Positions 23,550-31,703 of a stretch of 64,000 nucleotides of DNA are shown here, piece after piece. The notes under the pieces were generated by a model. The model was not told where the DNA came from. It saw nothing but the letters and a program-made list of their open reading frames with translations, and made no database searches. Location: assembly GCA_964468205.1 (NCBI GenBank), contig CAYXVG010000008.1, positions 1-64,000 on the forward strand. Direction: 5' to 3'. Each line of letters starts with the position of its first letter. Positions within the stretch are counted from its first letter, which is position 1. The DNA is from CAWELS01 sp964468205. GTDB lineage: Bacteria > Acidobacteriota > Terriglobia > Bryobacterales > Bryobacteraceae. The translations under genes and the position numbers were made by a program.

Positions 23550-23909
23550 CTATCGTGGAGGAGATCGCCAGGCGGATCCGGTGCGGGAAGTGGTTAGCCG
23601 GCGGTGTGATTTGCGTTGTCTGGCCGCTTCTTGCCGGGCCGCCACGGTCTCGGCGTAGCGACGCATGTCATCTTCGGCAAACGTGAACGCCTGCTGTCCT
23701 TCGCCTTCGCGGCGGGCCTCCAGTACTGTCTGGCACAACAGGGGCAACTCCTGAAATGGAATGTTGTACCGGCGGATCAGGGTCAGGTTCGTACGGACCG
23801 TGAACTCCGTGCGGGTCCAATCGGCCGCAATACGTTCATATGCGAAGACGCGAAACTCCCTAACCTGGGAAAATCCTTTCAGGACAAATTCCATCTTCGA
23901 GTTCTGCAT
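23550..23909 (-). CDS. conserved-looking hypothetical protein
   Basis: This 119-residue soluble protein has natural amino-acid composition and alternating strand/helix pattern: MEFVLKGFSQVREFRVFAYE, then RTEFTVRTNLTLIRRYNIPF, QELPLLCQTVLEARREGEGQ, AFTFAEDDMRRYAETVAARQ and a basic tail. The tail after residue 95 is low-complexity (Arg/Ser). I do not recognise a family with confidence. It stands alone between non-coding stretches. Starts are possible at 23909 and 23894; neither has a strong ribosome-binding site. Confidence 0.5.
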   Translation of the reverse strand: MQNSKMEFVLKGFSQVREFRVFAYERIAADWTRTEFTVRTNLTLIRRYNIPFQELPLLCQTVLEARREGEGQQAFTFAEDDMRRYAETVAARQEAARQRKSHRRLTTSRTGSAWRSPPR

Positions 23910-24245
23910 ATAAGCTTTCTCACTGTTGCTGTTTCACGCCATAGGCGCCATCCATCAACCGCGCGACCACGGCGATGGGAGCACGGATTATGCTCGGCCA
24001 CGCCGCGGTCTTGACGGCCGAACCGTCTCACCCGATCACCTGCATCAAAAACGAACCGCATTTGGTTAGCGCTTGAGGAGACGGAGCCGGCGCGCCGGTC
24101 CGTATGGATAACGTCCGTAAAGCATCGAGGTATAGGTTGTCCAAACGGCATTTGGTTTCATCGTACGGACACTGAACACGGATTACACAAGCGTCATTGG
24201 AGATCTCCTATAGACCACGTGCGGTCCGAGAGCCACCGATGTTGT
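23910..24245. other. 336-bp gap with no recognised gene
   Basis: No frame here looks like a protein family and no RNA gene was recognised. It would hold the promoter of the 119-residue gene on the minus strand and the 3' end of the operon to its right. Confidence 0.4.
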
Positions 24246-24929
24246 TCAGGGACGAAAGTTCGGCACGTTCGACGAGCGCGCCTCATCAAGGGTGAGGCGG
24301 CGCTTCGCATCCTGCTCCTCTTGAAGGTCAATAGCTCTTTGCGGGGCCTCGACCGCATCCAATCGGCGTGCCTCCGCGATCGCCGTCTGGGCCAGGACAT
24401 CGAGACGCTTCAAGCTCAGGATCAGCGCGTAGCTCATCCGGTCGCCAGTTCGAATCAGACTACATGAATACTCCGAGTCTTCCCAACGGGCGATTACGAG
24501 TGCGGCTTCGCCATAGTTCGAGCGATATGCAATCTCACCTTCCGGATTCGTGGCAGATCCGTAGGTGAGCGAGATGGCCGCCACCATATCCGCTTCGGTC
24601 ATCCCTTCGACGTTCCGGCGGTTGTAGGTGCTGATGATCTGGAAAAGTTGCCCCTCGTAGAACCGCAAGAGGCTTTCGCGCACAGGGTCATTCTTGTCGG
24701 CGACGGTTTGGTATGGGGCTCCGGGCCGCCAATCCAATTCCTGAATCAGCGCCGGCCGCTGATGGACGAGCCTAGCCTCCGACGGCTTCACGCCGGCCTG
24801 TTCGGCCGCCGCGGCGAGGTTCGATCCGAACTGAAAGCCACGGTAGGTGGAGAAGTCGGCCGCGCAGAGTAGTGGCGCCCAAAGAATCGGGCACAAGACG
24901 CCCGCCATGGCTGCGCGGGACCGAATCAT
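24246..24929 (-). CDS. secreted protein of unknown function
   Basis: This 227-residue protein has a signal peptide (MAGVLCPILWAPLLCAADF region, residues 8-26). The mature part reads FSTYRGFQFGSNLAAAAEQA, with GTPYQTV-like and VRESLLRFYEGQLFQIISTY strands, and EADMVAAISLTYGSA. The arrangement of repeated beta strands and helices resembles secreted proteins of about 200 residues common in Acidobacteria, but no function can be given. The ATG at 24929 overlaps the upstream gene's TGA (ATGA) and has GAGGT 4-5 nt upstream, so translation is coupled to the 79-residue membrane protein. Confidence 0.65.
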   Translation of the reverse strand: MIRSRAAMAGVLCPILWAPLLCAADFSTYRGFQFGSNLAAAAEQAGVKPSEARLVHQRPALIQELDWRPGAPYQTVADKNDPVRESLLRFYEGQLFQIISTYNRRNVEGMTEADMVAAISLTYGSATNPEGEIAYRSNYGEAALVIARWEDSEYSCSLIRTGDRMSYALILSLKRLDVLAQTAIAEARRLDAVEAPQRAIDLQEEQDAKRRLTLDEARSSNVPNFRP

Positions 24930-25165
24930 TTTGACCTCGGGCGCGGAGTCTCCAGGGAAGGGATAGTCAGTTGCGAATACTTTTTCCAGTGAATCCAGGC
25001 AAAAGTGACGCATGACAGACTGCAGACCAGTGCCAACGAAGCGGATACGTACCCGAACGGATGTGACATCATCAGCACCACAGGACTGAAGACGAAGGCG
25101 ACGGCCAGTAATGCGACCGAAATGGTGTATTGGGTTCCCGTAGGCTTCTGGTGAGAATCAAACAT
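24926..25165 (-). CDS. small two-helix membrane protein
   Basis: This 79-residue protein has two transmembrane helices (TISVALLAVAFVFSPVVLMM and YVSASLALVCSLSCVTFAWI) and a basic tail. The ATG has GGGAGG 6 nt upstream, which supports expression. Its stop overlaps the next gene's start by 4 bp. Function unknown; the coupled secreted protein suggests a common envelope role. Confidence 0.65.
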   Translation of the reverse strand: MFDSHQKPTGTQYTISVALLAVAFVFSPVVLMMSHPFGYVSASLALVCSLSCVTFAWIHWKKYSQLTIPSLETPRPRSK

Positions 25166-25284
25166 GGCAACCTCCCCGGTTGTCGAGTGCGCCTAAGAAA
25201 CAGCGACGGACCGCCCGCCTTAGGTCAGATGGTCCGTGTGTGGACACATCGTCCAGACATTAACTATTGTCGGTTAATTCATAG

Positions 25285-25312
25285 TTGTTGTCAAGCCAGG
25301 ATATGCGATAAT
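25285..25312 (+). promoter_or_regulatory. candidate promoter of the XRE-type regulator
   Basis: TTGTTG (25285-25290) and GATAAT (25307-25312) are 16 bp apart, about 57 bp upstream of the GTG at 25369. A 6-bp inverted repeat, AACTAT (25262-25267) and ATAGTT (25281-25286), overlaps the -35 and could be an operator. Confidence 0.35.
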
Positions 25313-25368
25313 CTGAGATGAAGTTTACCATCTCTGGTTAAGAAACTGGACGGGAAATCTAAAGTCAA

Positions 25369-26286
25369 GTGGACGTATCGCAATTGGTGAAGCAGCGTTT
25401 GAATGAACTGGGACTCGATCAGAAAGATCTGGCGGCGGCGGTGCAGGTGACGGAGTCCTATATTTCTCAATTGCTGGCACGCAAGAAGGCTCCCCCCGCG
25501 CCTGGCCGCACGGATATCTACGAGAAGATGGGCCGGTTTCTGAATTTGCCAAGCGAGGAACTATCGAGACTCGCGAACGTTCAGCGCCAACAGGAGTTGC
25601 AGAAGCGACTGGCGGAGCCACCCGGCCCTCTGTTCAAGGAGTTTCGCGAGCTGATTCTCCGCAAGTGCAAAGCCCAGCAGCGCAGAGAGGTGCGGCGGAT
25701 CTTCGAGAAGGAGGCTTTCGGCGAACTCGAACGGCTCGTCACGCAGAAGGTCCTGGATGTGGCCCAGGATCTGGCGAGGGAAGAATTGAGGAGTGAAGAA
25801 TGGCTCCGCTCGGTGGCCCAACTCAGCGGGCGCACCTTTGAGCAGATGCGAGTTGCCATTCTCGACTTTCTGGACACCGATGTCTTCGGTGTCTCCGTTG
25901 AAGTCTGCGTCGCCTTCCTCGATCCGATGATTGACTCCTGGGATATCGACCTGAAGACCTTTGGCATTGAGGTCATCCTAAATCCACGGCTGGCGCCCGG
26001 GAGCCGAAAACGCTTTGGGTTTGTCGAACTAGCCGAGGAACAGGCGCTCGAACCGGGCTTCGAACAGTTCATAAATGACAAATCCTTGAGCGGTGACGCC
26101 ACGGAAGAGGAACTCGAATTCTTGAAGATGATAAGGTTCAAGAGAAGGTGGCCGTCCGCCCTCTACTACTACCGCGAATTGCAAAGCCTCAGAGATCCGC
26201 TTCATTTCCCAAGCTTGGAGAAACCAGGCAACAGGAGCGGCCGAACGGTCCGTCAGGGGCGGGTAACTCATGAAGGAAAGTTCTAA
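25369..26286 (+). CDS. XRE-type helix-turn-helix protein with unknown C-terminal domain
   Basis: This 305-residue protein begins with a canonical XRE domain (residues 5-62): LVKQRLNELGLDQKDLAAAV, then QVTESYISQLLARKKAPPAP and MGRFLNLPSEELSRLANVQR. The remaining 240 residues are helical then mixed and match no family I recognise; KRFGFVELAEEQALEPGFEQ and FINDKSLSGDATEEELEFLK resemble a ligand-sensing or oligomerisation region. The start is GTG at 25369 with a weak ribosome-binding site. It is divergent from the small membrane/secreted pair. Its 3' end overlaps the glycosyltransferase relic that begins at 26270. Confidence 0.7.
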   Translation: MDVSQLVKQRLNELGLDQKDLAAAVQVTESYISQLLARKKAPPAPGRTDIYEKMGRFLNLPSEELSRLANVQRQQELQKRLAEPPGPLFKEFRELILRKCKAQQRREVRRIFEKEAFGELERLVTQKVLDVAQDLAREELRSEEWLRSVAQLSGRTFEQMRVAILDFLDTDVFGVSVEVCVAFLDPMIDSWDIDLKTFGIEVILNPRLAPGSRKRFGFVELAEEQALEPGFEQFINDKSLSGDATEEELEFLKMIRFKRRWPSALYYYRELQSLRDPLHFPSLEKPGNRSGRTVRQGRVTHEGKF

Positions 26287-26401
26287 ATCGCGCAAGATCG
26301 CCTTTGTGGGCGGCCACTTCCCACGGATGTGCGGAATCGCGACGTTCACCTCCGACTTACTGGCTGCGATGGAATCGGAGGAGTCTGGGAGGTCATGCTA
26401 G
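26270..26401 (+). pseudogene. N-terminal fragment of a GT4 glycosyltransferase
   Basis: The ATG at 26270 opens a 43-codon frame, SRKIAFVGGHFPRMCGIATF then TSDLLAAMESE, ending at TAG 26399-26401. 'IAFVGxxxPRxCGIATFTxDL' is the start of a GT4 family found next to GH130 phosphorylases. Only the first strand and helix remain; the sequence then runs into a second GT4 reading frame. It overlaps the XRE gene end by 17 bp. Confidence 0.55.
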
Positions 26402-27192
26402 TTTCGGGCAAGAAAGTGGCCACGCTCTCGCCAGTCGCTTGGCGGACGCCTCCCCGCCGATACGGCGCCTGGGAGACCGTGGCCAGCGACATCACCGAAG
26501 GACTTGTCTCCCGCGGTTGGGACGTGACGCTGCTTGCCACCGGGTACTCCAAGACTCCCGCCCGCCTGCGCGCCGTCGTCGAGACCGCATATGAAGAAGA
26601 CTCCACGGCCGATGCGAAGGTTCTGGAATATCCGCACATCTCCGCAGCGTTCGAGAATGCCGCCGAGTTTGACCTGATCCTCCTTGGCTGGATCCATCCA
26701 GACAAGGGGGTCCATCTGGCAATCGCCGTAGCTCGCCTGACTGGGAGACCGTTGGTGATCGCGGGCATCATCCAGGACCAAGTCTACTTTCGGGAACAGG
26801 TGGAACCTCACATTGACAATCGAGCAGTCCGCTACGTTGGGCCCGTGGATGTGCCATGCGAGAACGCATTGTTTGCCCGTGCGCGAGCGTTGCTGCATTT
26901 AAACACCATCCCGGAACGGTTCGGCCTTGTTTTGGCAGAGGCAAATGCAGCCGGCATGCCCGTGATCGCGATGAACCTCGGCTCCTGCAGTGAAGTGATC
27001 GAGGAGGGGCAGACCGGTTTTCTTGTTACGACAGTCGATGAAGCGGCGCAGGCTGTCGAGGGGGTTGGCGAAATCGATCGCGCCGCCTGCCGCGAACGTG
27101 TACAGCGGTATTTCTCGATCGACTCGATGGTAGAGGCCTATGAGCGGGTCTATTCCACGATCTTCGAACTGGAAGCGGGGAGGCGGCCATGA
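26395..27192 (+). CDS. GT4 glycosyltransferase, apparently with an internal deletion
   Basis: This 265-residue product begins KVATLSPVAWRTPPRRYGAW, then ETVASDITEGLVSRGWDVTLLATG (start of a GT4 N-domain). It jumps from the EFDLI strand directly to LLGWIHPDKGVHLAIAVARL, the C-domain donor-binding start. Family members are about 340-360 residues; roughly 80-100 residues, including the acceptor-site HxH strand and linker, are missing. The C-domain is intact, with PERFGLVLAEANAAGMPVIA (ExxGxxxxEA-like) and SCSEVIEEGQTGFLV. The reading frame is open throughout, so the deletion is in frame. Activity is doubtful. It overlaps the GH130 gene by 4 bp (ATGA). Confidence 0.6.
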   Translation: MLVSGKKVATLSPVAWRTPPRRYGAWETVASDITEGLVSRGWDVTLLATGYSKTPARLRAVVETAYEEDSTADAKVLEYPHISAAFENAAEFDLILLGWIHPDKGVHLAIAVARLTGRPLVIAGIIQDQVYFREQVEPHIDNRAVRYVGPVDVPCENALFARARALLHLNTIPERFGLVLAEANAAGMPVIAMNLGSCSEVIEEGQTGFLVTTVDEAAQAVEGVGEIDRAACRERVQRYFSIDSMVEAYERVYSTIFELEAGRRP

Positions 27193-28124
27193 ATTCCGAA
27201 ATCATAAAGCGATATTCTGGAAACCCCATCCTGACCAAGGCCCAGATCCCGTACCCAGTGGAAACGGTTCACAACGCCGCGGTGGTAAAGCATGGCAGCG
27301 AGTACATCATGCTCTTCCGCTCGCATCTCCGCACGGGGAGGAGCATCATCGGCCTGGCACGCTGTCCTGATGGATACCACTTCACGGCGGCGCCAGAGCC
27401 TTTCCTGACACCGGAGCGAAACGGCCCCTTCAGCGCCTATGAGGAATTCGGCGTCGAGGATCCGCGGGTGACGAGCGTGGAAGGGGAGTACATCATTACC
27501 TACAGAGCCTACTCGCGCAATGGCGTGAGGATCGCATTGGCAAAAACGAAGGACTTCGTCCGGGTCGACAGGCTCTCACTCATCACGCAGGCGGACTATC
27601 GGAATGTGGTGATCTTTCCGGAAAAGTTCGGGGAGCGCTATGCCCGGCTGGACCGGCCTCACTCGGAAATCGCTCCGTGGTCGATCTGGATCTCGTATTC
27701 TCCGGACCTCCGCTTCTGGGGGGAGTCCGAGTTGGTCATGAAGCCGGCGCCGTATCACTGGGATGAAATGAAGATCGGGCCCGGAGCGCCGCCGGTCAAG
27801 ACCGAGCAGGGCTGGCTTTCCATCTATCACGGGGTATTCCGAACGATGGATGGATGTGTGTATCGTCTGGGGGTTGCGCTTCACGACCTTCAAAATCCGG
27901 CCAGAGTTCTAGGAGTAAGCGACTCCTGGGTCCTCCAGCCGGAAGACCCTTGGGAAGTTGCCGGATATGTCCACAATGTGGTCTTCACCTGTGGCGCGGT
28001 TCCAGAGCCAGACGGTACAGTAAAGGTTTATTGGGGCGGTGCGGACACGGTAATGTGCATGGGTGAGGCAAATGTTTCCGATCTCGTGGCTCTTTGTCTG
28101 CAACATAGCCGGTCGGCCGTTTGA
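27189..28124 (+). CDS. GH130 family beta-mannoside phosphorylase-like protein
   Basis: This 311-residue five-bladed propeller shows GH130 signatures: RYSGNPILTKAQIPYPVETV, HNAAVVKHGSEYIMLFRSHL, FGVEDPRVTSVEGEYIITYR, LDRPHSEIAPWSIWISYSPD and KIGPGAPPVKTEQGWLSIYH, with the EDPR acid of the active site. GH130 enzymes phosphorolyse beta-1,4- or beta-1,2-mannosides. Which bond is cut cannot be told. It is cytosolic (no signal) and translationally coupled to the upstream GT4, suggesting manno-oligosaccharide turnover alongside synthesis. Confidence 0.8.
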   Translation: MNSEIIKRYSGNPILTKAQIPYPVETVHNAAVVKHGSEYIMLFRSHLRTGRSIIGLARCPDGYHFTAAPEPFLTPERNGPFSAYEEFGVEDPRVTSVEGEYIITYRAYSRNGVRIALAKTKDFVRVDRLSLITQADYRNVVIFPEKFGERYARLDRPHSEIAPWSIWISYSPDLRFWGESELVMKPAPYHWDEMKIGPGAPPVKTEQGWLSIYHGVFRTMDGCVYRLGVALHDLQNPARVLGVSDSWVLQPEDPWEVAGYVHNVVFTCGAVPEPDGTVKVYWGGADTVMCMGEANVSDLVALCLQHSRSAV

Positions 28125-28199
28125 AGAGTAACACTTCCCGGAGCCCGTGGGATCCCGTGCCCGGTTCCGGGGCGTGACAGAAGCTGAAGGAGAAGAATC

Positions 28200-29738
28200 A
28201 TGCGCATCCATTTAGTAAACCCGAGCGACGTCGCCTTTGGTGTTGGCGTCATCACACCGCGGTGGCTGTACGTACTTGCCGCCGCCACACCGGCGAAGTA
28301 CGGCGATCCCATGATCGTTGATGAAACTCTGGAGGCGATACGGCCCGAGGAAATACAACCCGGCGACGTAGTCGGCATTGGCATCCATACCGCCAATGCG
28401 CTGCGCGGGTTTGAAGTCGGGCGGATGGCGCGAGACCGCGGAGCGATCGTCGTGTTTGGCGGTATTCACGCCACCCTCTACCCGGACGAGGCGCAGGAGT
28501 ATGGGGCTGCCCACGCGGTGGTCCAGGGCGACGGCGACGTCATTTGGGCAACGGTGCTGGCCGATTGCGCCAACGGTGCGCCGCAGCCGTTGTATGACGG
28601 CGGCCGGCTGGGATCCAACCGTTTCCTTCCCGCTCGCTGGGACTTGCTTCCGCGGGATCGCTACATGTGGGCGTCCGTCCAGACCGTGCGTGGCTGCCCC
28701 AAGCACTGCTCGTTCTGTTCGGTGTGGCGAACCGATGGCCAAAAGCCGCGCCAGCGATCGAGCGACGCCGTGATCGAGGAGATCGTGCAGCTAAGGCGGC
28801 TGGGCTATCGCTTCATCGCCCTTGCCGACGACAACTTCTACCCGGTGACGCTGGCTGACATCGCCCTGGCAGAACGGCAGAACAACGCCGCCAGAGCCGC
28901 CGAACTGCGCGGATTGCGCGCGGAGCGCTTCGAATTCATGGAGCGCTTGGCGGAGTTGCCCCCCGACACCATCCTGTTCACACAGATCACGATGGAGGCG
29001 GCAGAAGACACCGCGTTTCTCGACGCCATGAGCAAGGCCCGAATCAAAGGCGCGCTAGTGGGGGTGGAAGCGGTCACCCCGGAAGGTTTGAAATCGGTCT
29101 ACAAGGATTTCAATCTCGCCGGCGACCAGTTGGTGGAACGCCTTAGGCTTTTCAAGCGCCACGGCGTGCATGTACTTGGATCGTTCATCTTCGGGCTCGC
29201 CACCGATAACCGGGAAACCTTCGAGGCCACCGTAGCGCTGGCGAAGGAGGCGGAACTGACATTCGCCCAGTTTGTGATGATGACGCCGTTCCCGGGAACC
29301 GTCGATTTCGACCGCTGGGAAAAGAGCACGAGTGATGATCCGGAACTGATCGACGGCATTCCGGTAACGCGATACTGGCTGATTCCCGGCCATCGCCGCC
29401 CCAAGCTATACATGCCTCACCCGAGCATGAGCGCGGATGAAGTCCGGACGCGCACGCAGGCAGTATGGGACAGCTATTACCGTCTTGGTGAGATCTGGAA
29501 GCGGGCGAAGTGCGTGAAGTCGTTGAAGGGCCGCCTCGCCTTCGTGTTCATCTCCAAGCTCTACCGGCAGATGTACGCCAATACCGGAATCGCCACCGAC
29601 AGCGCCCGCCGCAGGAGCGCCAATCGATGGTCCCGATGGACGGGGCTGATCTGCCTGCGGCTGTTCCGGGGCCGGCCAATGCCCGACTTGCAGGTTCCGG
29701 GACTACCCGAGCCGATGCTCACGAGCATTGAACGGTGA
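28200..29738 (+). CDS. radical SAM protein with B12-binding-like N-terminal domain
   Basis: This 512-residue protein has an N-terminal Rossmann-like domain (residues 1-125: VVGIGIHTANALRGFEVGRM, GAIVVFGGIHATLYPDEAQE) related to cobalamin-binding domains, though the DxHxxG cobalamin motif is not evident. The radical SAM barrel carries CPKHCSFC (Cys166, 170, 173), KGALVGVEAVTPEGLKSVYK and HGVHVLGSFIFGLATDN. The arrangement matches the BchE/HpnJ-like class. Substrate is unknown; hopanoid, lipid or secondary-metabolite modification is possible. GGAGAAG precedes the ATG. Its 3' end overlaps the convergent helicase gene by 36 bp. Confidence 0.8.
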   Translation: MRIHLVNPSDVAFGVGVITPRWLYVLAAATPAKYGDPMIVDETLEAIRPEEIQPGDVVGIGIHTANALRGFEVGRMARDRGAIVVFGGIHATLYPDEAQEYGAAHAVVQGDGDVIWATVLADCANGAPQPLYDGGRLGSNRFLPARWDLLPRDRYMWASVQTVRGCPKHCSFCSVWRTDGQKPRQRSSDAVIEEIVQLRRLGYRFIALADDNFYPVTLADIALAERQNNAARAAELRGLRAERFEFMERLAELPPDTILFTQITMEAAEDTAFLDAMSKARIKGALVGVEAVTPEGLKSVYKDFNLAGDQLVERLRLFKRHGVHVLGSFIFGLATDNRETFEATVALAKEAELTFAQFVMMTPFPGTVDFDRWEKSTSDDPELIDGIPVTRYWLIPGHRRPKLYMPHPSMSADEVRTRTQAVWDSYYRLGEIWKRAKCVKSLKGRLAFVFISKLYRQMYANTGIATDSARRRSANRWSRWTGLICLRLFRGRPMPDLQVPGLPEPMLTSIER

Positions 29739-30905
29739 AGCCTTCACTCGCTTGGAGTTAGCCCAGGGGCTGTGAAGCGCTTCGGGGCGAGCCGCCGGGA
29801 GCTTTCGCCGCGTCAGCCGCATTCCGATCGTCCGCTCGATCAGCAGTATTTCGCTCCGTTGCCCGCGGGTGCCGAACGTCGACGCGGTTCCCCGCCGTCC
29901 CGCCCGCCCGGTGCGGCCCACCCGATGGATGAAGTCTTCCGGAGCCTGCGGCAAGTCATAATTCACCACGTGGGCGATCCCGTCCACGTGGATCCCGCGG
30001 GAGGCGACATCGGTGGCAACCAATACCCTGAATTGACCCTGCTGGAATCCGCGCAAGGCGTTGTTCCGCTGTTTCTGCGTCCGATTCCCGTGGATCGCCG
30101 CGGCGTCCACCCCGAGCCGCGACAGTCGGCGAGCCAGCCGGTCGGCGCCATGCTTGGTCCGCGCGAAGACCAGGAATGAGCCGATCTCCTCGCGCAACAT
30201 CAGTTGCAGGAGCTCGAGCTTGCGTTCCTGCTCCACTTCATAAACGTGCAGGTCCACCTGTTCGCACGGCTTCGTCGCCGACCCAATCGCCACGCGCGCG
30301 GCGTTGTTCGTGTAGGCCGCGATCAGGCGCTTCACCGTCGGCTCGAGGGTCGCCGAGAACAGCATGGTCTGCCGTTCGGCCGGGAGCGCCGCCATGATCG
30401 TCTTGATGGTGGGCAGGAAGCCCATGTCCAGCATTCGGTCGGCTTCGTCGAGCACGAGAATGCGCGTCGGCTTCAGGTTCACGAGCCTGCGGCTCAGGAA
30501 GTCAGACAACCGTCCGGGCGTGGCAATCAGCACCTGCGCGCCCTTCCGTATCGCCTGCAACTGGCGCTGTTCATTCATGCCGCCAACGGCGACAGCCGCC
30601 CGGATGCCGGCGCCAGGCGCGAGCAGGGCAAACGTTTCCTGGATCTGCAGCGCCAGTTCGCGCGTCGGGGTCAATATCAGAGCGCCAACGCACCTGGCTG
30701 GCGGATTCCGCATCAGCGACTCCATTAGGGGCAGCAAGAACGCCAGCGTCTTGCCTGTCCCAGTTTGGGCCGTGGCCACGACATCGCGGCCGGCCAGCGC
30801 CGGCGGAATTGCCTGCGCCTGCACGGGCGTCGGTGTGACAAAGCCGTGTTTTTCTAGATTCGCCCGCAATGCGGGCGAGAGTGTGAATTCAGAGAACTGG
30901 TTCAT
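29703..30905 (-). CDS. rhlE: DEAD-box RNA helicase (RhlE type)
   Basis: This 400-residue ATP-dependent RNA helicase has all motifs: Q-motif region FVTPTPVQAQAIP, Walker A AQTGTGKT (46-53), PTRELALQ, TPGRL, DEAD at 153-156, SAT, and C-domain VATDVASRGIHVDGIAHVVN and HRVGRTGRAGRRG. A short basic C-terminal tail follows, as in RhlE. It acts on structured RNA in the cytosol (ribosome assembly or RNA decay, including cold adaptation). The length fits the core RhlE class. No strong ribosome-binding site is seen before the ATG. Confidence 0.9.
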   Translation of the reverse strand: MNQFSEFTLSPALRANLEKHGFVTPTPVQAQAIPPALAGRDVVATAQTGTGKTLAFLLPLMESLMRNPPARCVGALILTPTRELALQIQETFALLAPGAGIRAAVAVGGMNEQRQLQAIRKGAQVLIATPGRLSDFLSRRLVNLKPTRILVLDEADRMLDMGFLPTIKTIMAALPAERQTMLFSATLEPTVKRLIAAYTNNAARVAIGSATKPCEQVDLHVYEVEQERKLELLQLMLREEIGSFLVFARTKHGADRLARRLSRLGVDAAAIHGNRTQKQRNNALRGFQQGQFRVLVATDVASRGIHVDGIAHVVNYDLPQAPEDFIHRVGRTGRAGRRGTASTFGTRGQRSEILLIERTIGMRLTRRKLPAARPEALHSPWANSKRVKASPFNAREHRLG

Positions 30906-31178
30906 ATAGGTTATGTGTTGAGGAAGGGAAACCGGCGCGGCGGGTAAGACCGTGGAAGGTAGCGGATCAAACTTCCTGGAACGTTTCTATTATACCTTGT
31001 CTTGGCGGCCTCTGGCGGGGACTGTCAGGCCAGACTCGCGGAAGGGAATAACCTCAGCTCACAACCCGACGAAACTGAGAAGCCCTTCTCGCCCCACCCG
31101 CGCGACGATTTCTCAACTGCCTGGTCACGAACGCAGACGCGGACATAGGCGCCAGACTGCAGCATATCCTGAATCGTG

Positions 31179-31300
31179 CTATCGCCAGGAGACGTTTCCC
31201 CCCAGCACCAATATTACTACCGACGCGCGATACTTGAGGGCTGCGGCCAGGGCCCGAACCATCAGATGACCCGCAGCCAGAATCGCTTCGAGCGCACACC
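31179..31300 (-). pseudogene. possible C-terminal relic of a threonine/serine dehydratase-like enzyme
   Basis: A minus-strand frame reads ALEAILAAGHLMVRALAAAL then KYRASVVILVLGGNVSW before a stop. The pattern 'A.AALLAG...R.VVVVLSGGNV' is the conserved PLP-site end of threonine ammonia-lyase-type enzymes, with the usual SGGN here LGGN. The rest of the enzyme is absent. The resemblance rests on about 20 residues and may be chance. Confidence 0.22.
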
Positions 31301-31640
31301 TTCCGGCGAGACAATGGCGCACGCTGGCCACCTTTTTCTGCAGGCTGTAGAGAGAGCACGACCGCCGCGGCCGTATCATCTACCGCTCCTTCGTGCGTTT
31401 CACTGTGGTTCGAGATAGAGGGCGAACTTAGCGGGACAGCGGCGCTCCGGGAGTTGGCGGCAGGCCCAACCCTGGATTTCGTCAATAGATCTTGCAGACC
31501 AGTTGCTGTTTATAGCCAATCACATTTCCGGTGCGAGTAAAGGTCCCGTGGATATGAACGGTCCTTAAACGACAAGTAGAATTGGTCTTTCGTCAACCCG
31601 CGTGAATAATCTTGACCTATCTGTGTAGTTATAGTAACCT

Positions 31641-31677
31641 TTCTTTTTGCAACTCAATATCATTTGTAAATGACGCC
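31641..31677 (+). promoter_or_regulatory. AT-rich upstream element of the siderophore receptor operon
   Basis: The segment contains TTCTTTTTGCAA (31641-31652), found inverted upstream of the other TonB receptor, then TCATTTGTAAATGA, an inverted repeat with 6-bp arms around a central GT. Such an AT-rich inverted repeat could be a Fur-type operator, but it does not match the Fur consensus closely. Confidence 0.3.
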
Positions 31678-31703
31678 CCCCAGGGGGGCACTGGAGGTGG
31701 CAC

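Larger units (their letters stand above)
30906..31703. other. 798-bp stretch without an intact gene
   Basis: No intact gene was recognised. The minus strand at about 31179-31300 holds a weak enzyme-like segment listed separately. The right end (31600-31700) is AT-rich and should contain the promoter of the siderophore receptor operon, including a 14-bp near-palindrome at 31659-31672 region. Confidence 0.4.

Noticed and set aside
29510..29731. Plus-strand frame overlapping the radical SAM gene end
   Set aside because: It is an out-of-frame reading of the real gene.
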